Positions 54,328-63,699 of a DNA stretch of 64,000 nucleotides are shown in pieces. The notes beneath the pieces are model-generated. The model was not told the origin of the DNA. It saw only the letters and a list, made by a program, of their open reading frames with translations, and made no database searches. The stretch is from Sediminibacterium sp. Its GTDB lineage: Bacteria; Bacteroidota; Bacteroidia; Chitinophagales; Chitinophagaceae. The stretch covers positions 558,001 to 622,000 of the forward strand of contig NZ_JAUYTR010000023.1 of NCBI RefSeq assembly GCF_030695065.1, given 5' to 3'. The position numbers were made by a program, and so were the translations under genes. Within the stretch, counting starts at the first letter, position 1. Each line of letters opens with the position of its first letter.

Positions 54328-54408
54328 GGGTTAAAATTACCACCAAAATCTACTAAAATTGTTGCTTCTTAAGCGCTAGTGGATAAGATGTAAGTATCTT
54401 GCATAACT

Positions 54409-55269
54409 ATGGCAAATAATACCATTAATACTATTATTGTTTGTGGTGCAGGTACTATGGGAAGTGGGATTGCTCAGGTTGCTGCAACTGCTGGATTTAA
54501 AGTGATACAATTTGATTTAAATGAATCCATGTTGGTTAGAGCTGCTGAGTCAATAGAGAAAAGTCTCCAAAAATTTCTAGAAAAAGGAAAAATAGGTACT
54601 GAAGCTTTTAAAGTTGCTATTTCAAATATTCATTATACTAGTGATATAAATGAATGCAAAGGTGAATTAGTTATTGAAGCCATCATTGAAAATAAAGAGG
54701 CTAAAGTTGGATTATTTAATCAACTATTTACCATAAATGGACCTCAGCTAATTGTAGCGTCTAATACCTCTTCCATTTCCATTGATTTGATTGCTGAATC
54801 AATTGCATATCCAGTTCAGCTGGTAGGGATGCATTTTTTTAATCCGGCTCCAATAATGAAGTTGGTAGAAGTTATTAAAGGAAAATATACCAGTCCTGCC
54901 ATTGTTCAACAAATTGCTGATTTGTCAATACTCATGCAAAAAGCACCGGTAATTTGTAAAGATTCACCTGGATTCATTGTTAATAGGGTAGCAAGACCTT
55001 ATTATTTAGAAGCGATGCACTTGGTTCAAACTGGTAAGGCAACAATAGAACAAGTTGATGCTATTTTAGCATCAATAGGTTTTAAAATGGGACCGTTTAA
55101 ACTAATGGATTTAATTGGACTAGATATTAATTATAGTGTAAGCACTATTGTATGGGAAGATCTAGGAAAACCACTTAGATTAAAGCCAGCATCAATTCAG
55201 AAAGATAAAATTGATCAAGGTTTATTAGGAGTAAAAACTAAAATTGGTTTTTACCAATACGAAAAATAG
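54409..55269 (+). CDS. 3-hydroxybutyryl-CoA dehydrogenase
   Basis: 286 residues, the usual monofunctional size. NAD-binding CGAGTMGSGIAQVAA, SNTSSISI with the catalytic Ser region, HFFNPAPIMKLVEV with the catalytic His, and DSPGFIVNRV are all present. It oxidises 3-hydroxybutyryl-CoA with NAD(P), or works in reverse. Monocistronic; possibly linked in function with the acyl-CoA operon at 17.9-21.8 kb. Confidence 0.93.
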   Translation: MANNTINTIIVCGAGTMGSGIAQVAATAGFKVIQFDLNESMLVRAAESIEKSLQKFLEKGKIGTEAFKVAISNIHYTSDINECKGELVIEAIIENKEAKVGLFNQLFTINGPQLIVASNTSSISIDLIAESIAYPVQLVGMHFFNPAPIMKLVEVIKGKYTSPAIVQQIADLSILMQKAPVICKDSPGFIVNRVARPYYLEAMHLVQTGKATIEQVDAILASIGFKMGPFKLMDLIGLDINYSVSTIVWEDLGKPLRLKPASIQKDKIDQGLLGVKTKIGFYQYEK

Positions 55270-55272
55270 TAA

Positions 55273-56676
55273 TTACCAAGTAATATTTACCTCATTATCC
55301 CAATTGCCCCTAATTACTAATGGTTTAGAAATTAATTGAACGGTTTCTGGCTGTTTCTTCAGTTTTCCGAAAATGCCAGTATCCCAAATGCCATTTTGGT
55401 TGGTATCGTATAAAATGCGTAAATCATAACTGCCTGCCCTATATAGTTTTCTAACCAATTCCAAAGATTTAAGTGGAATTGATTCAACTATTTTGTCTGA
55501 TTGCACAAATTGTAAAACAGGGTTTTTACCCAAATTTAAATTGCTGAATCTTAGTCTGATGCTTCCGTATTCTGTTTCTTTTTTTGTTGCAAATCGTAAA
55601 GTATCTGATTTTGCTAAACCTATACCACTGGTATCTTTAAAAGCATCTTTAGGAAGGATAATTCTGAATTGGGTCTGCTCTTTCCAAGGATAGTTGAAAG
55701 ATAAAATGGTATTACTTGTATCCAAAGAAATGCTAACTCCTTTTAAAGCAATGTAATTAGAATCGGCAAATAGAATTTGACTACTATCAAATGATTTCAA
55801 AGGCTTTAAAAAACGCAATTCCAATGGCGATAATAAATCTTGTGATCCATTGTCTAAACTATTGGTATATCGTAAACGATTTTCTGTTTTGCTACTTGAA
55901 GTATTAGCGGCGGATACCGATGAGCCAACCGCCTTTCTTTTATATGCTTCAAAGGCATAAAGGGTATCATTCATATTAGTACCATTTACTAATAAGGGTG
56001 CCGATTTAAAAGCGAACAATTTGGTGCTATCATCGTATTTTTTAGAAAAATCATTGGGTAAAACATAAACGGAATAATACCCGCCCGATAAGTTCTTAAA
56101 CTCAAAATTGCCCTTCCCATTTATTTTAGTGTAGTAACGGGGTCTATTCTTAAAAATAGCAGTATCGCTGGTATTATTGTGCAGAATTACAATTAGCGTA
56201 GAGTCTACACTTCCTTTCTCAGCAAGTAATACTTTGCCAGTATAAGTAAAATCGTCAATTGAATTTCCGGTTGAGAATACGTATCTAAAATCTTTTAAAA
56301 TATTGCCCTCATTAACATCTTTAATAGAATTTCCAAAATTGAGGGAATAAGTAGTATTCGCTTCTAAACTGTCCTTGAATTTAATGGTTACGTTTCTTAA
56401 TTTATTGTCTACGCTTGGAATGTTTTTAATTGTTGGTGAAACTATCAAATTGGTGTTGATATCCTGTAGCGTTACAAATTCATCAAAAGTTAAAGTGATT
56501 AGTTTTGGAAAAACATTTACTGCTGAGTCTTTAGGTAATGCACCAACCAAAACTGGGGGTAAACTATCTCTATCACCTCCACTCGGGGGAATTATATTTG
56601 CACAGGAAGAGAATAAAAAGATATTCATCAATAAGCACACTATAATCAATCCAGTTCTTTCTATATTTCTTTTCAT
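55273..56676 (-). CDS. Lipoprotein with N-terminal Ig-like (SbsA-type) domain
   Basis: 467 residues. Lipoprotein signal with C25 in FLFSSC, followed by the phrase PPSGGDRDSLPPVL seen in many Bacteroidota envelope lipoproteins. An Ig-like domain spans about 40-140. The last part holds YDTNQNGIWDTG, an EF-hand or dockerin-like calcium loop. Function unknown, location probably outer membrane. It lies eight bases after the helicase-nuclease gene on the same strand. Confidence 0.82.
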   Translation of the reverse strand: MKRNIERTGLIIVCLLMNIFLFSSCANIIPPSGGDRDSLPPVLVGALPKDSAVNVFPKLITLTFDEFVTLQDINTNLIVSPTIKNIPSVDNKLRNVTIKFKDSLEANTTYSLNFGNSIKDVNEGNILKDFRYVFSTGNSIDDFTYTGKVLLAEKGSVDSTLIVILHNNTSDTAIFKNRPRYYTKINGKGNFEFKNLSGGYYSVYVLPNDFSKKYDDSTKLFAFKSAPLLVNGTNMNDTLYAFEAYKRKAVGSSVSAANTSSSKTENRLRYTNSLDNGSQDLLSPLELRFLKPLKSFDSSQILFADSNYIALKGVSISLDTSNTILSFNYPWKEQTQFRIILPKDAFKDTSGIGLAKSDTLRFATKKETEYGSIRLRFSNLNLGKNPVLQFVQSDKIVESIPLKSLELVRKLYRAGSYDLRILYDTNQNGIWDTGIFGKLKKQPETVQLISKPLVIRGNWDNEVNITW

Positions 56677-56684
56677 AAAATCAA

Positions 56685-59600
56685 TTAAAATTCTTCTGTG
56701 TTATTTTCTTCATCATCTGGCAATATTTCTGAAATAGACACATTTAAGTCATTGTTCTTTACAAACTTACACCAATGACATTCTTCTTTACCACAGCCAG
56801 TATAAAATTCGTGGTTTTGTATTTTTTGCCAAACAGTACTAATTTGATTTTTTACAGTTGCAATATCTGCATCTGTAATTAGAATTTTTTCTTTCCTGTA
56901 GTTTTTCTTATTATCTGGCTCAACAAAATCGAACTCACTGCTTATAACCTGCCAGGCTTTTTGATCGTAATTGTCTACTAATATTTTATAAAATACTGCT
57001 TGTCTCCAATAATCACCTCCATCTGGCTGTTTTTCGTTGGGACCTAAAAGTTTTTCTTTTGCTTTATCTACATCTCCCGTTTTATAATCTACTACATTTA
57101 CCATTTTTCCATTAAACTCAAGTTTATCTAGTTTTCCTTTCAATGGAACTCCATTCACAATAACATTTTTGATTGTCCGCTCAATCACAACTACTTTATT
57201 CCATTCGTTTAGATAGGTATTGTAATAGTTACTCAATACCTCTCCACCATATTCCATTCTTCTATTGAATTGCTCTTTTGTAAAATTTTCTCTATGACGT
57301 TTCATGTACCATTCAAAATCTTCAATCAATTGTTGTTTATTAGGAAATTGGTTGTTTTCTTGCATCAGTTGGAAAAATCTTTGTAATGCGTGGTGAACTG
57401 CAGACCCAAATTCGGTTGATTCCGATTTTCCTGAAGGAACCCTAACTAAATTATTGAAATAAAATTGCAATGGACATTTCAGGTAATTATTTAAAGCAGT
57501 AACATTCATCACAAATTTCTCTAGCACCCTTTCAATAAAATTGGCTTCAATTTTTTCAATTTGTGGAACAATGGTTTCTTGGTATTGTAAAACAGCAAAT
57601 TCACTGATGGAATCTTTGCTTAGCACTTCTTTGTTAAGTGTTAACGCATAAGCTTCTTGTATTTCTGCTATAAACATCGAAGGTTCTAACGGTTTACCAT
57701 CTGTTTTGAAATTACTGTATGAAATATGTAAAAATTTCTCCGCTCTTGTAAGTGCTACATAAAATAATCTTCTGAGCTCTTCTTCTTCACTAAAGACTGG
57801 TTGAGAAGTAAACATAGTGTCTGGCATTGAATAGCCACCGCCTGGTTTTCTCTTCTTTTCCCAATAAGCTGCATTACATCCCGCTAAGAAAACATATTCA
57901 AACTCCAGTCCTTTTGATCCATGTGTAGTAAGTAAGTTTACTCCTTTATCACTTCCACTTACTTGAATAAGCGGAAGTATAATTCCTTCTTTTTCCATGA
58001 GTTCAATAGCAGTAATCAATTCTGCTAAATCCAGAGAAGGATTTCTGCTGGTTTCTTCTTTTAAAAAATTGAATAGTCCTGTTAACTCTTGAAGTAACCA
58101 ATGCTTTTCGTGGTGTTGCATGATGTAACTCAATACGCCTGTTTCGCGAATGATATTTTCGAATAGCGTAGGTAATGTTACATTCGGAACATCTCCAATC
58201 AATTTTTCTAAACTATTAATTGCTTTTTGTAATCCAATAATTGGAACGCTAAATAAATCTTTAGCCGGTTGATTGGCTATTTCTACAATATATTTTCTAA
58301 GATTGGTTTTGTCATTGCCAAATCTTTTATCTGCAACTGTAGCTGTAAGTTTAGCAATTTCAATTGGGGGTATGCCAAACCAGTTAAAATGTAAAATTTC
58401 AAACAACATTTCATCGCCACCAAAAGGGGTGTCGTGTTCAGCTGCTAAATATTTTAAAATCAGCGTAATTTTTTTAGCCAGAGGCAAGTCTAAAATGTTT
58501 AAACTTCTTTTACTGTAAACAGGTATCTGTTTCAGTTTAAAATAATTGCTAAGTGCTTCACCATATTTATTTTCTTTATAAATGATACCAATCTTACCAG
58601 GCTCAATACCTTGTAGTAGTAGTTTTTCAACAGCAATGGTAATACCAATCATTTCTTGTTGCTCCGATTCAAAAGCAGTAAGAGTAGGAGGATTAGTTAA
58701 TGCGTTTATTTTTTTATTTGAAGCAATTAAATCTTTACTTAACCCTGGAATTTTTTTGACCAGCCTTTCATTATTCCGATCAATCAAGCTTTTAGCAACA
58801 TCTAATATAGGCTGAGTAGAACGATAATTTTCAGTTAAGATGACCGTTTGAATGTCTTTGCTGTAAGCATCAGCAAACTTTTCCATGTTTTCAATATTAG
58901 CTCCTTGGAACCGATAAATACTTTGGTCATCATCACCTACTACAAAAATATTCGGATGGTCCCAATAGCTAATTAGCATTTCTACTAAATGGTTTTGTGT
59001 TCCACTTGTATCTTGATACTCATCTACTAAAATATATTGAAACTGTTCCTGGTATTTCGATAACAATAATTTATTTTCTTTGAAGGCCTCTAATACCCAA
59101 ATAATCATGTCATCAAAATCGTATCGATTTCTTTTTTTCATGAGCTCTTTAAAACGATTGAACTCATTTACAGCAGCGCTTAGCTTTTCCATTCGCTCTG
59201 TAACCAAATCAATTTGTGTTTGTTTTAGATCTCCTTTTTTGAATTGCTTGTATGCCCTTTGATAAATAAATTCATCTCTGGTTGGAATTTCTTTTAAAAA
59301 AGTATCTATTGCTTTGTTTATGTATTCAGCTGTCCAACCCTCCTTTTTCATATTGCTGAACAAATTCTTTAAATTGTTTATTTCAAAATAAACATCTCCA
59401 CGATACCTTTTTAGTGGATGATTTTTAGGGAAGCCATCAATTAACTGTTTATATATTTCAATACTCTCTAATTCTGAAATAGGATCTAGCTTTGTTTTTT
59501 CAAACAAAGAAAGATTGTCTTGAATTACATCATTGCAAAATGAGTGGAATGTATGAATATTCACTTTATATGCATCTGGACCTATAAAACGCAATAGTCT

Positions 59601-59840
59601 TTTGCGCATTGCAACTGCTCCAGCATCTGTATACGTTAAGCATAAAATATTTTCTGGATTGGCATCTGTTTCCAATAAGATTTTACCAATTCTTGCACTT
59701 AGAATCTGTGTTTTACCAGTACCTGGACCGGCAATAACCATAACCGGGCCTTCCATTGCATCAACTGCAGCTTTTTGTGCCAAGTTTAAGGATTGATAAA
59801 CCCCATCAAAGTAAGCATGTTGTTCTTCCTTATTTGTCAT
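56685..59840 (-). CDS. UvrD/Rep helicase fused to Fe-S PD-(D/E)XK nuclease
   Basis: 1051 residues. SF1 helicase: Walker A GPGTGKT at 38-44, LVDEYQDTSG, GDDDQSIYRFQGA, HGSKGLEFEYVF and LFYVALTRAEKFLHIS. From about 785 a RecB-like nuclease with GKLDKLEFNGK and VVDYKTG; cysteines C789, C1016, C1021 and C1024 are placed for a 4Fe-4S cluster as in AddB-type nucleases. One chain thus holds motor and nuclease, unlike AddAB. Probable role in double-strand break processing; a defence role cannot be excluded. Confidence 0.88.
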   Translation of the reverse strand: MTNKEEQHAYFDGVYQSLNLAQKAAVDAMEGPVMVIAGPGTGKTQILSARIGKILLETDANPENILCLTYTDAGAVAMRKRLLRFIGPDAYKVNIHTFHSFCNDVIQDNLSLFEKTKLDPISELESIEIYKQLIDGFPKNHPLKRYRGDVYFEINNLKNLFSNMKKEGWTAEYINKAIDTFLKEIPTRDEFIYQRAYKQFKKGDLKQTQIDLVTERMEKLSAAVNEFNRFKELMKKRNRYDFDDMIIWVLEAFKENKLLLSKYQEQFQYILVDEYQDTSGTQNHLVEMLISYWDHPNIFVVGDDDQSIYRFQGANIENMEKFADAYSKDIQTVILTENYRSTQPILDVAKSLIDRNNERLVKKIPGLSKDLIASNKKINALTNPPTLTAFESEQQEMIGITIAVEKLLLQGIEPGKIGIIYKENKYGEALSNYFKLKQIPVYSKRSLNILDLPLAKKITLILKYLAAEHDTPFGGDEMLFEILHFNWFGIPPIEIAKLTATVADKRFGNDKTNLRKYIVEIANQPAKDLFSVPIIGLQKAINSLEKLIGDVPNVTLPTLFENIIRETGVLSYIMQHHEKHWLLQELTGLFNFLKEETSRNPSLDLAELITAIELMEKEGIILPLIQVSGSDKGVNLLTTHGSKGLEFEYVFLAGCNAAYWEKKRKPGGGYSMPDTMFTSQPVFSEEEELRRLFYVALTRAEKFLHISYSNFKTDGKPLEPSMFIAEIQEAYALTLNKEVLSKDSISEFAVLQYQETIVPQIEKIEANFIERVLEKFVMNVTALNNYLKCPLQFYFNNLVRVPSGKSESTEFGSAVHHALQRFFQLMQENNQFPNKQQLIEDFEWYMKRHRENFTKEQFNRRMEYGGEVLSNYYNTYLNEWNKVVVIERTIKNVIVNGVPLKGKLDKLEFNGKMVNVVDYKTGDVDKAKEKLLGPNEKQPDGGDYWRQAVFYKILVDNYDQKAWQVISSEFDFVEPDNKKNYRKEKILITDADIATVKNQISTVWQKIQNHEFYTGCGKEECHWCKFVKNNDLNVSISEILPDDEENNTEEF

Positions 59841-59891
59841 TGTATAAAGATACCATGAACCTTATTACTGTAATGCTGTTATTATGATATT

Positions 59892-60389
59892 ATGTCAAAA
59901 GTCTATAGTATAAAAACTGTTCAAAAAATGCCCATAAGCTTAGATCTAGCTTGGGATTTTTTTAGTAAGCCAGATAATTTAAAAGAAATTACACCTGCTA
60001 ATTTGGGCTTTAATATTATAAGTAAGCACCATGGGCCTAGCATGTACAGCGGTCAAATTATTGAATACACTGTTAAGCCAGTTTTAGGGATTCCGCTCTA
60101 TTGGATGACCGAAATAACACACGTAACAGATAAACAATTTTTTGTGGATGAGCAACGCTTTGGACCTTATTCATTATGGCATCACCAGCACCATTTTAAA
60201 GCTATTGAAGGTGGCGTAGAAATGACAGATATTGTACATTACAAACTACCTCTCTGGTTTTTAGGAGATATTGCCCAAGTTATTATGGTTAAAAGCCAAT
60301 TAAGTGGAATTTTTAATCATCGCTATAAAGCAGTAGAGGACCGATTTGGGGTGTGGCCAGGTGCAGAAAACAAAGTTGTTTTTGGGTAA
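59892..60389 (+). CDS. SRPBCC family protein
   Basis: 165 residues of helix-grip fold, resembling the COG4276 ligand-binding group: SLDLAWDFFSKPDNLKEITP at the start, then QIIEYTVKPVLGIPLYW and FVDEQRFGPYSLWHHQHHF. No catalytic residues are recognised; a hydrophobic ligand is likely. Divergent from the helicase gene and directly abutting the convergent hydrolase gene. Confidence 0.82.
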   Translation: MSKVYSIKTVQKMPISLDLAWDFFSKPDNLKEITPANLGFNIISKHHGPSMYSGQIIEYTVKPVLGIPLYWMTEITHVTDKQFFVDEQRFGPYSLWHHQHHFKAIEGGVEMTDIVHYKLPLWFLGDIAQVIMVKSQLSGIFNHRYKAVEDRFGVWPGAENKVVFG

Positions 60390-61868
60390 TTATTTCAACT
60401 CTTTTAAGGCACTTACATTATTATTTAGGTCTATAGTAGCTATATAGAGTTTGTTCCCATTTACGTCGGGTACATTGTTCAAATTGATATTTGCTTCTTT
60501 GTTTGTTACGATTATTTGAAGCAATTGACTATTGATAAATTTGACTTCTTTACCCAAAGGCACAGCAAAAATGCCAAAGCCTTTAATTTTTAAATGACCG
60601 TTGTATGTAATTAGCGCAGTATTTGATTTTTGAATGATATTGGGTTGATCTGGGGCATCGTTATTAATCCAAGGCATTGGTGGCACTAATGCAGGATGAC
60701 GATAATAGTTGTTCCTTAAACTATCGTTCCAACCATTCAAATTTTTCTCAAATGTCTTACTACTAAAATAGACGCTGCCTTGTGTAGTTGCATATTTTCT
60801 GAGTGCTTGTATTTGTTCTGGAATCTGATTTTTATTTTTCCAAGCATCGTTGCTTCCGCCTCTATAAATTCCATGTCCTATATAAATATGCTTACCGTAT
60901 CCATTCTCGTTCCACCATTTTAACAGCACATCGTAATCTGCCAATTTATGCCCACGTTCCCAATAGAGTTGAGGTGTAACGTAATCTATCCAACCTTTAC
61001 TTAACCAAAGTAAAATGTCTGCATATAAATCATCGTAATTGGTTACTCCAGCTTTAGTATCGCTCCCCATTGGGTCTTGGCTCTTGTTTCTCCAAACCCC
61101 AAAAGGACTGATTCCAAATTTTACTCTTGGGTTGGTATTTTTTATTGCAGTGTGGATGTCTACAATAATGCTATCGCAATTACTTCTTCTCCAATTGTCT
61201 TTTGTAAGACCGCCGCCCAACTTTTCAAATGTTTTTTGATCAGGGAATTCCTTACCCGCTATTCGATATGGATAAAAATAGTCGTCCATATGAATGGCGT
61301 CTAAATCATATCTAGTTAATAAGTCTTTCACTACTCTTACGGTATGCTGTCTTACTTCAGGTAAACCAGGGTTAAAATATTTTTTATCGCCATAAACAAC
61401 AAACCAATCAGGATGTATTTTGGTAATATGCGATGGGGCAATAGATGATTTGAATACATTAAATACGGCTCTGTAAGGATTTAACCAAGCATGAAACTCC
61501 ATCCCCCTTTTATGTGTTTCAGTAATCATGAATTCAAGTGGGTCGTAATAAGGAGTAGGGGGCAATCCTTGTTTGCCTGTTAAATACTCACTCCATGGCT
61601 CATATTGAGAAGGATATAATGCATCACCTGTTGGTCTAATTTGCATTACAATGGCGTTCATACCATTTGATTGGTGTAAATCTAATAATCGAGTAAAACT
61701 GGCTTTTTGTTCTGCAACCGAAAGATTTTTTTTAGCTGGCCAGTCAATATTTTCAACAGTTGCAATCCAAACTCCCCTGAACTCATAATTGGGTGAAGGC
61801 TGTGCAATTAAGGTATTTGCAATTAGTATAAATAAGATCGCAAGGATAAAGTGCGTCTGGTTTTTCAT
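60390..61868 (-). CDS. Exported GH10-like (DUF187/YngK type) glycoside hydrolase
   Basis: About 492 residues. Signal peptide KNQTHFILAILFILIANTLIAQ, then FRGVWIATVENIDWPAKK, GMNAIVMQIRPTGDALY, HAWLNPYRAVFN and KFGISPFGVWRNKSQDP of the GHL10 family. The C-terminal domain looks like a beta-sandwich. Likely acts on peptidoglycan or other polysaccharides in the periplasm. Start MKNQTH (61868) chosen over ATG 61886 because it leads straight into the signal peptide. Confidence 0.88.
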   Translation of the reverse strand: MKNQTHFILAILFILIANTLIAQPSPNYEFRGVWIATVENIDWPAKKNLSVAEQKASFTRLLDLHQSNGMNAIVMQIRPTGDALYPSQYEPWSEYLTGKQGLPPTPYYDPLEFMITETHKRGMEFHAWLNPYRAVFNVFKSSIAPSHITKIHPDWFVVYGDKKYFNPGLPEVRQHTVRVVKDLLTRYDLDAIHMDDYFYPYRIAGKEFPDQKTFEKLGGGLTKDNWRRSNCDSIIVDIHTAIKNTNPRVKFGISPFGVWRNKSQDPMGSDTKAGVTNYDDLYADILLWLSKGWIDYVTPQLYWERGHKLADYDVLLKWWNENGYGKHIYIGHGIYRGGSNDAWKNKNQIPEQIQALRKYATTQGSVYFSSKTFEKNLNGWNDSLRNNYYRHPALVPPMPWINNDAPDQPNIIQKSNTALITYNGHLKIKGFGIFAVPLGKEVKFINSQLLQIIVTNKEANINLNNVPDVNGNKLYIATIDLNNNVSALKELK

Positions 61869-61890
61869 ACAATGAAGATAAGTCATCTGT

Positions 61891-62343
61891 TTAAATGCGC
61901 TCTCTCATTTTATCTAATAAATCACTTAATTGAGCCGCTTCTTTTGGTGATAGATTTTCTAGTATAGCATCCAACTCCCCATTTTTTTCATCTAACCTAT
62001 TTAAAACATCTAAGCCGTTTTGTGAAATCCGCACATCTACTAAGCGTTTATCGGTATCGCATACTTTTTTTTCAACCAGGTCTTTTTTTACCAATCTTTC
62101 AACAATTCTACTGGTATCGCTCATTTTATCGAGCATGCGTTCCCTTATTTGAAGGGTACTCAATGGTTTTTTGCTACCTCTTAAAATTCTGAGAATATTG
62201 TATTGTTGATGGGTGATATCTTCTTCTTGTAAAACAGATTTAATTTTTTCTGTAATCCAGTTATTCGAAAAAATTAGATTAATGGAAAGTTTTTGGTAAA
62301 TACTTCTGAAATTTTCTTGTTGGATATCTTTTTCTATTCCCAT
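61891..62343 (-). CDS. MarR family transcriptional regulator
   Basis: 150 residues, paralogous to the MarR at 346-804 and similar along its length: both have THQQYN/THEQYN, ILRG/ILKG, SRIVERLV/PRIIDRLV and a DTDKR/PTDKR wing. Start ATG 62343 (MGIEKD). It lies between a radical SAM gene and the hydrolase gene. An inverted repeat at 62362-62377 sits 18 bases upstream, a candidate operator. Ligand unknown. Confidence 0.88.
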   Translation of the reverse strand: MGIEKDIQQENFRSIYQKLSINLIFSNNWITEKIKSVLQEEDITHQQYNILRILRGSKKPLSTLQIRERMLDKMSDTSRIVERLVKKDLVEKKVCDTDKRLVDVRISQNGLDVLNRLDEKNGELDAILENLSPKEAAQLSDLLDKMRERI

Positions 62344-62361
62344 ATAATGCATCGTGTAAAC

Positions 62362-62377
62362 GAATGTACAAACATTC
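62362..62377. promoter_or_regulatory. Inverted repeat upstream of the second MarR gene
   Basis: GAATGT (62362-62367) and ACATTC (62372-62377) around ACAA. It lies in the 37-base gap between the radical SAM stop and the MarR start, a natural place for autoregulation. Confidence 0.45.
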
Positions 62378-62380
62378 CCC

Positions 62381-63412
62381 CTAATCTTCCCATACACTTA
62401 GGCCTTCGCTGCAATTTGAACAGATATCAATATTTTTTCTACTATTTAGTAATTCTGTTCTAAATTGATGATAATTATTGTTTTTCCAGGTTTCCTTAAA
62501 GCTTTGTGTTTTCAAATTTCCCAACTGGTGCATGGCATCCTTATCAAAGCAACAGGGAACAACCAATCCATCCCAGGTAATAACATTGGCATGCCAAAGC
62601 TTCCAACAATGATTTTTTAGACCACTTTTTACTTTCATTTTACCATTAGCCCCTGTTTTATATCTACTGTATTTTTTATTGGTTGGAATTAGATTATTAG
62701 GGTCTTCTTCATAATTGTAAATCTGTGCTGTTTTAAATCTTACTTGATCTACCCCAATCTCTTTGCCCAATTTTTTGATATCGGAAATTTGGTGTTCGTT
62801 GGGCTTAACTACTAGAAACTGGAAAAATACAAAAGGGGTTTTTGATTTTAATTGTTTTTTCCACTTTACAATATTGCTGGCTCCCTCTATCACTTTTTCT
62901 AATTTTCCGCCCACCCTATACTGCTGATAAACATCTTGACTAGTTCCATCAATTGATATAATTAATCGGTCTAGTCCACTTTCTACTGTTTTTCTGGCGT
63001 TTTCGTCGGTTAAGTAATGTGCATTGGTGGAAGTAGCAGTATAAATACCTTTTTTATTGGCATACTGAACCATCTCTAAAAATTGGGGGTTCAAATAAGG
63101 CTCCCCTTGAAAATAAAAGATTAGATAAAGTAATTCAGGAGCTATTTCGTCAATCGTTTCTGTGAAAAAATCTTTCTGAAGCATTCCTGTAGGCCGTGTA
63201 AATTCTCTTAGACCGCTAGGACATTCTGGGCACCTTAAATTACAGGAAGTGGTTGGTTCAAATGAAATGGAAATGGGCATTCCCCATTGTACTGGTTTCC
63301 TAAGTAATCTAGAAATCCTAAAACTAGCGTAAACCTTTACTCCATTCCAAAATCGTTTAAAAGTTAGTTTAGATAATAGGTTAATGCTGTCGCTTAGGTT
63401 AAAATAAGGCAT
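62381..63412 (-). CDS. Radical SAM/SPASM domain protein
   Basis: 343 residues. The radical SAM cluster cysteines are C57, C61 and C64 in CNLRCPEC. The C-terminal SPASM region has CWKLW, VPCCFDKDAMHQLGN and ICSNC, enough for an auxiliary Fe-S cluster. SPASM enzymes modify peptides, proteins or small molecules. No precursor peptide or partner protein is seen beside it; only MarR and a hydrolase follow. Substrate unknown. Confidence 0.9.
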   Translation of the reverse strand: MPYFNLSDSINLLSKLTFKRFWNGVKVYASFRISRLLRKPVQWGMPISISFEPTTSCNLRCPECPSGLREFTRPTGMLQKDFFTETIDEIAPELLYLIFYFQGEPYLNPQFLEMVQYANKKGIYTATSTNAHYLTDENARKTVESGLDRLIISIDGTSQDVYQQYRVGGKLEKVIEGASNIVKWKKQLKSKTPFVFFQFLVVKPNEHQISDIKKLGKEIGVDQVRFKTAQIYNYEEDPNNLIPTNKKYSRYKTGANGKMKVKSGLKNHCWKLWHANVITWDGLVVPCCFDKDAMHQLGNLKTQSFKETWKNNNYHQFRTELLNSRKNIDICSNCSEGLSVWED

Positions 63413-63447
63413 GAACCAAAATTAGGCTTTTGCTTAGGTTAAAATAA
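63392..63447. repeat. 16-bp direct repeat spanning the start of the radical SAM gene
   Basis: GCTTAGGTTAAAATAA occurs at 63392-63407 (inside the first codons of the gene) and at 63432-63447 (upstream), 40 bases apart. Could be a small duplication or a pair of binding sites flanking the promoter. Confidence 0.5.
63417..63424 (-). promoter_or_regulatory. -7 promoter box of the radical SAM gene
   Basis: An exact TAATTTTG on the minus strand that ends four bases before the ATG at 63412, so the RNA would start at or almost at the start codon. Confidence 0.4.
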
Positions 63448-63623
63448 AAGGATGTTAAAAAATTTTAACTTAATTGATGATGGATTTATGAATTATCATC
63501 CGTAACTTAATGCTGCATAAGTATTCAAGCTTTTTAACAGTTCTTTATTAAACAGATTGAATACAAATGAGTCTTATACATAGAACAAATCATTAGAGAA
63601 TCATTAACAGATGATTACTCAGA

Positions 63624-63640
63624 TTGGCACGAGGTTTGAA
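63624..63640 (+). promoter_or_regulatory. Sigma-54-like promoter (-24/-12)
   Basis: TTGGCACG, four bases, then TTGAA. The -24 part is ideal and the spacing is right, but the -12 GC reads GA. Repeated AATCAT half-sites 8-36 bases upstream resemble activator sites. Transcription would run into the terminator at 63700-63730, giving an RNA of about 75 bases. Confidence 0.3.
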
Positions 63641-63699
63641 TTTATATAAGAAATACAAATTGATTTAAATTTTTCTCATAAGCAGTTAGTTTTGGTTGA

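Noticed and set aside
63452..63505. 17-codon frame starting MLKNFNL as a small peptide gene
   Set aside because: Too short, overlaps a palindrome, and has no ribosome site or family sense.
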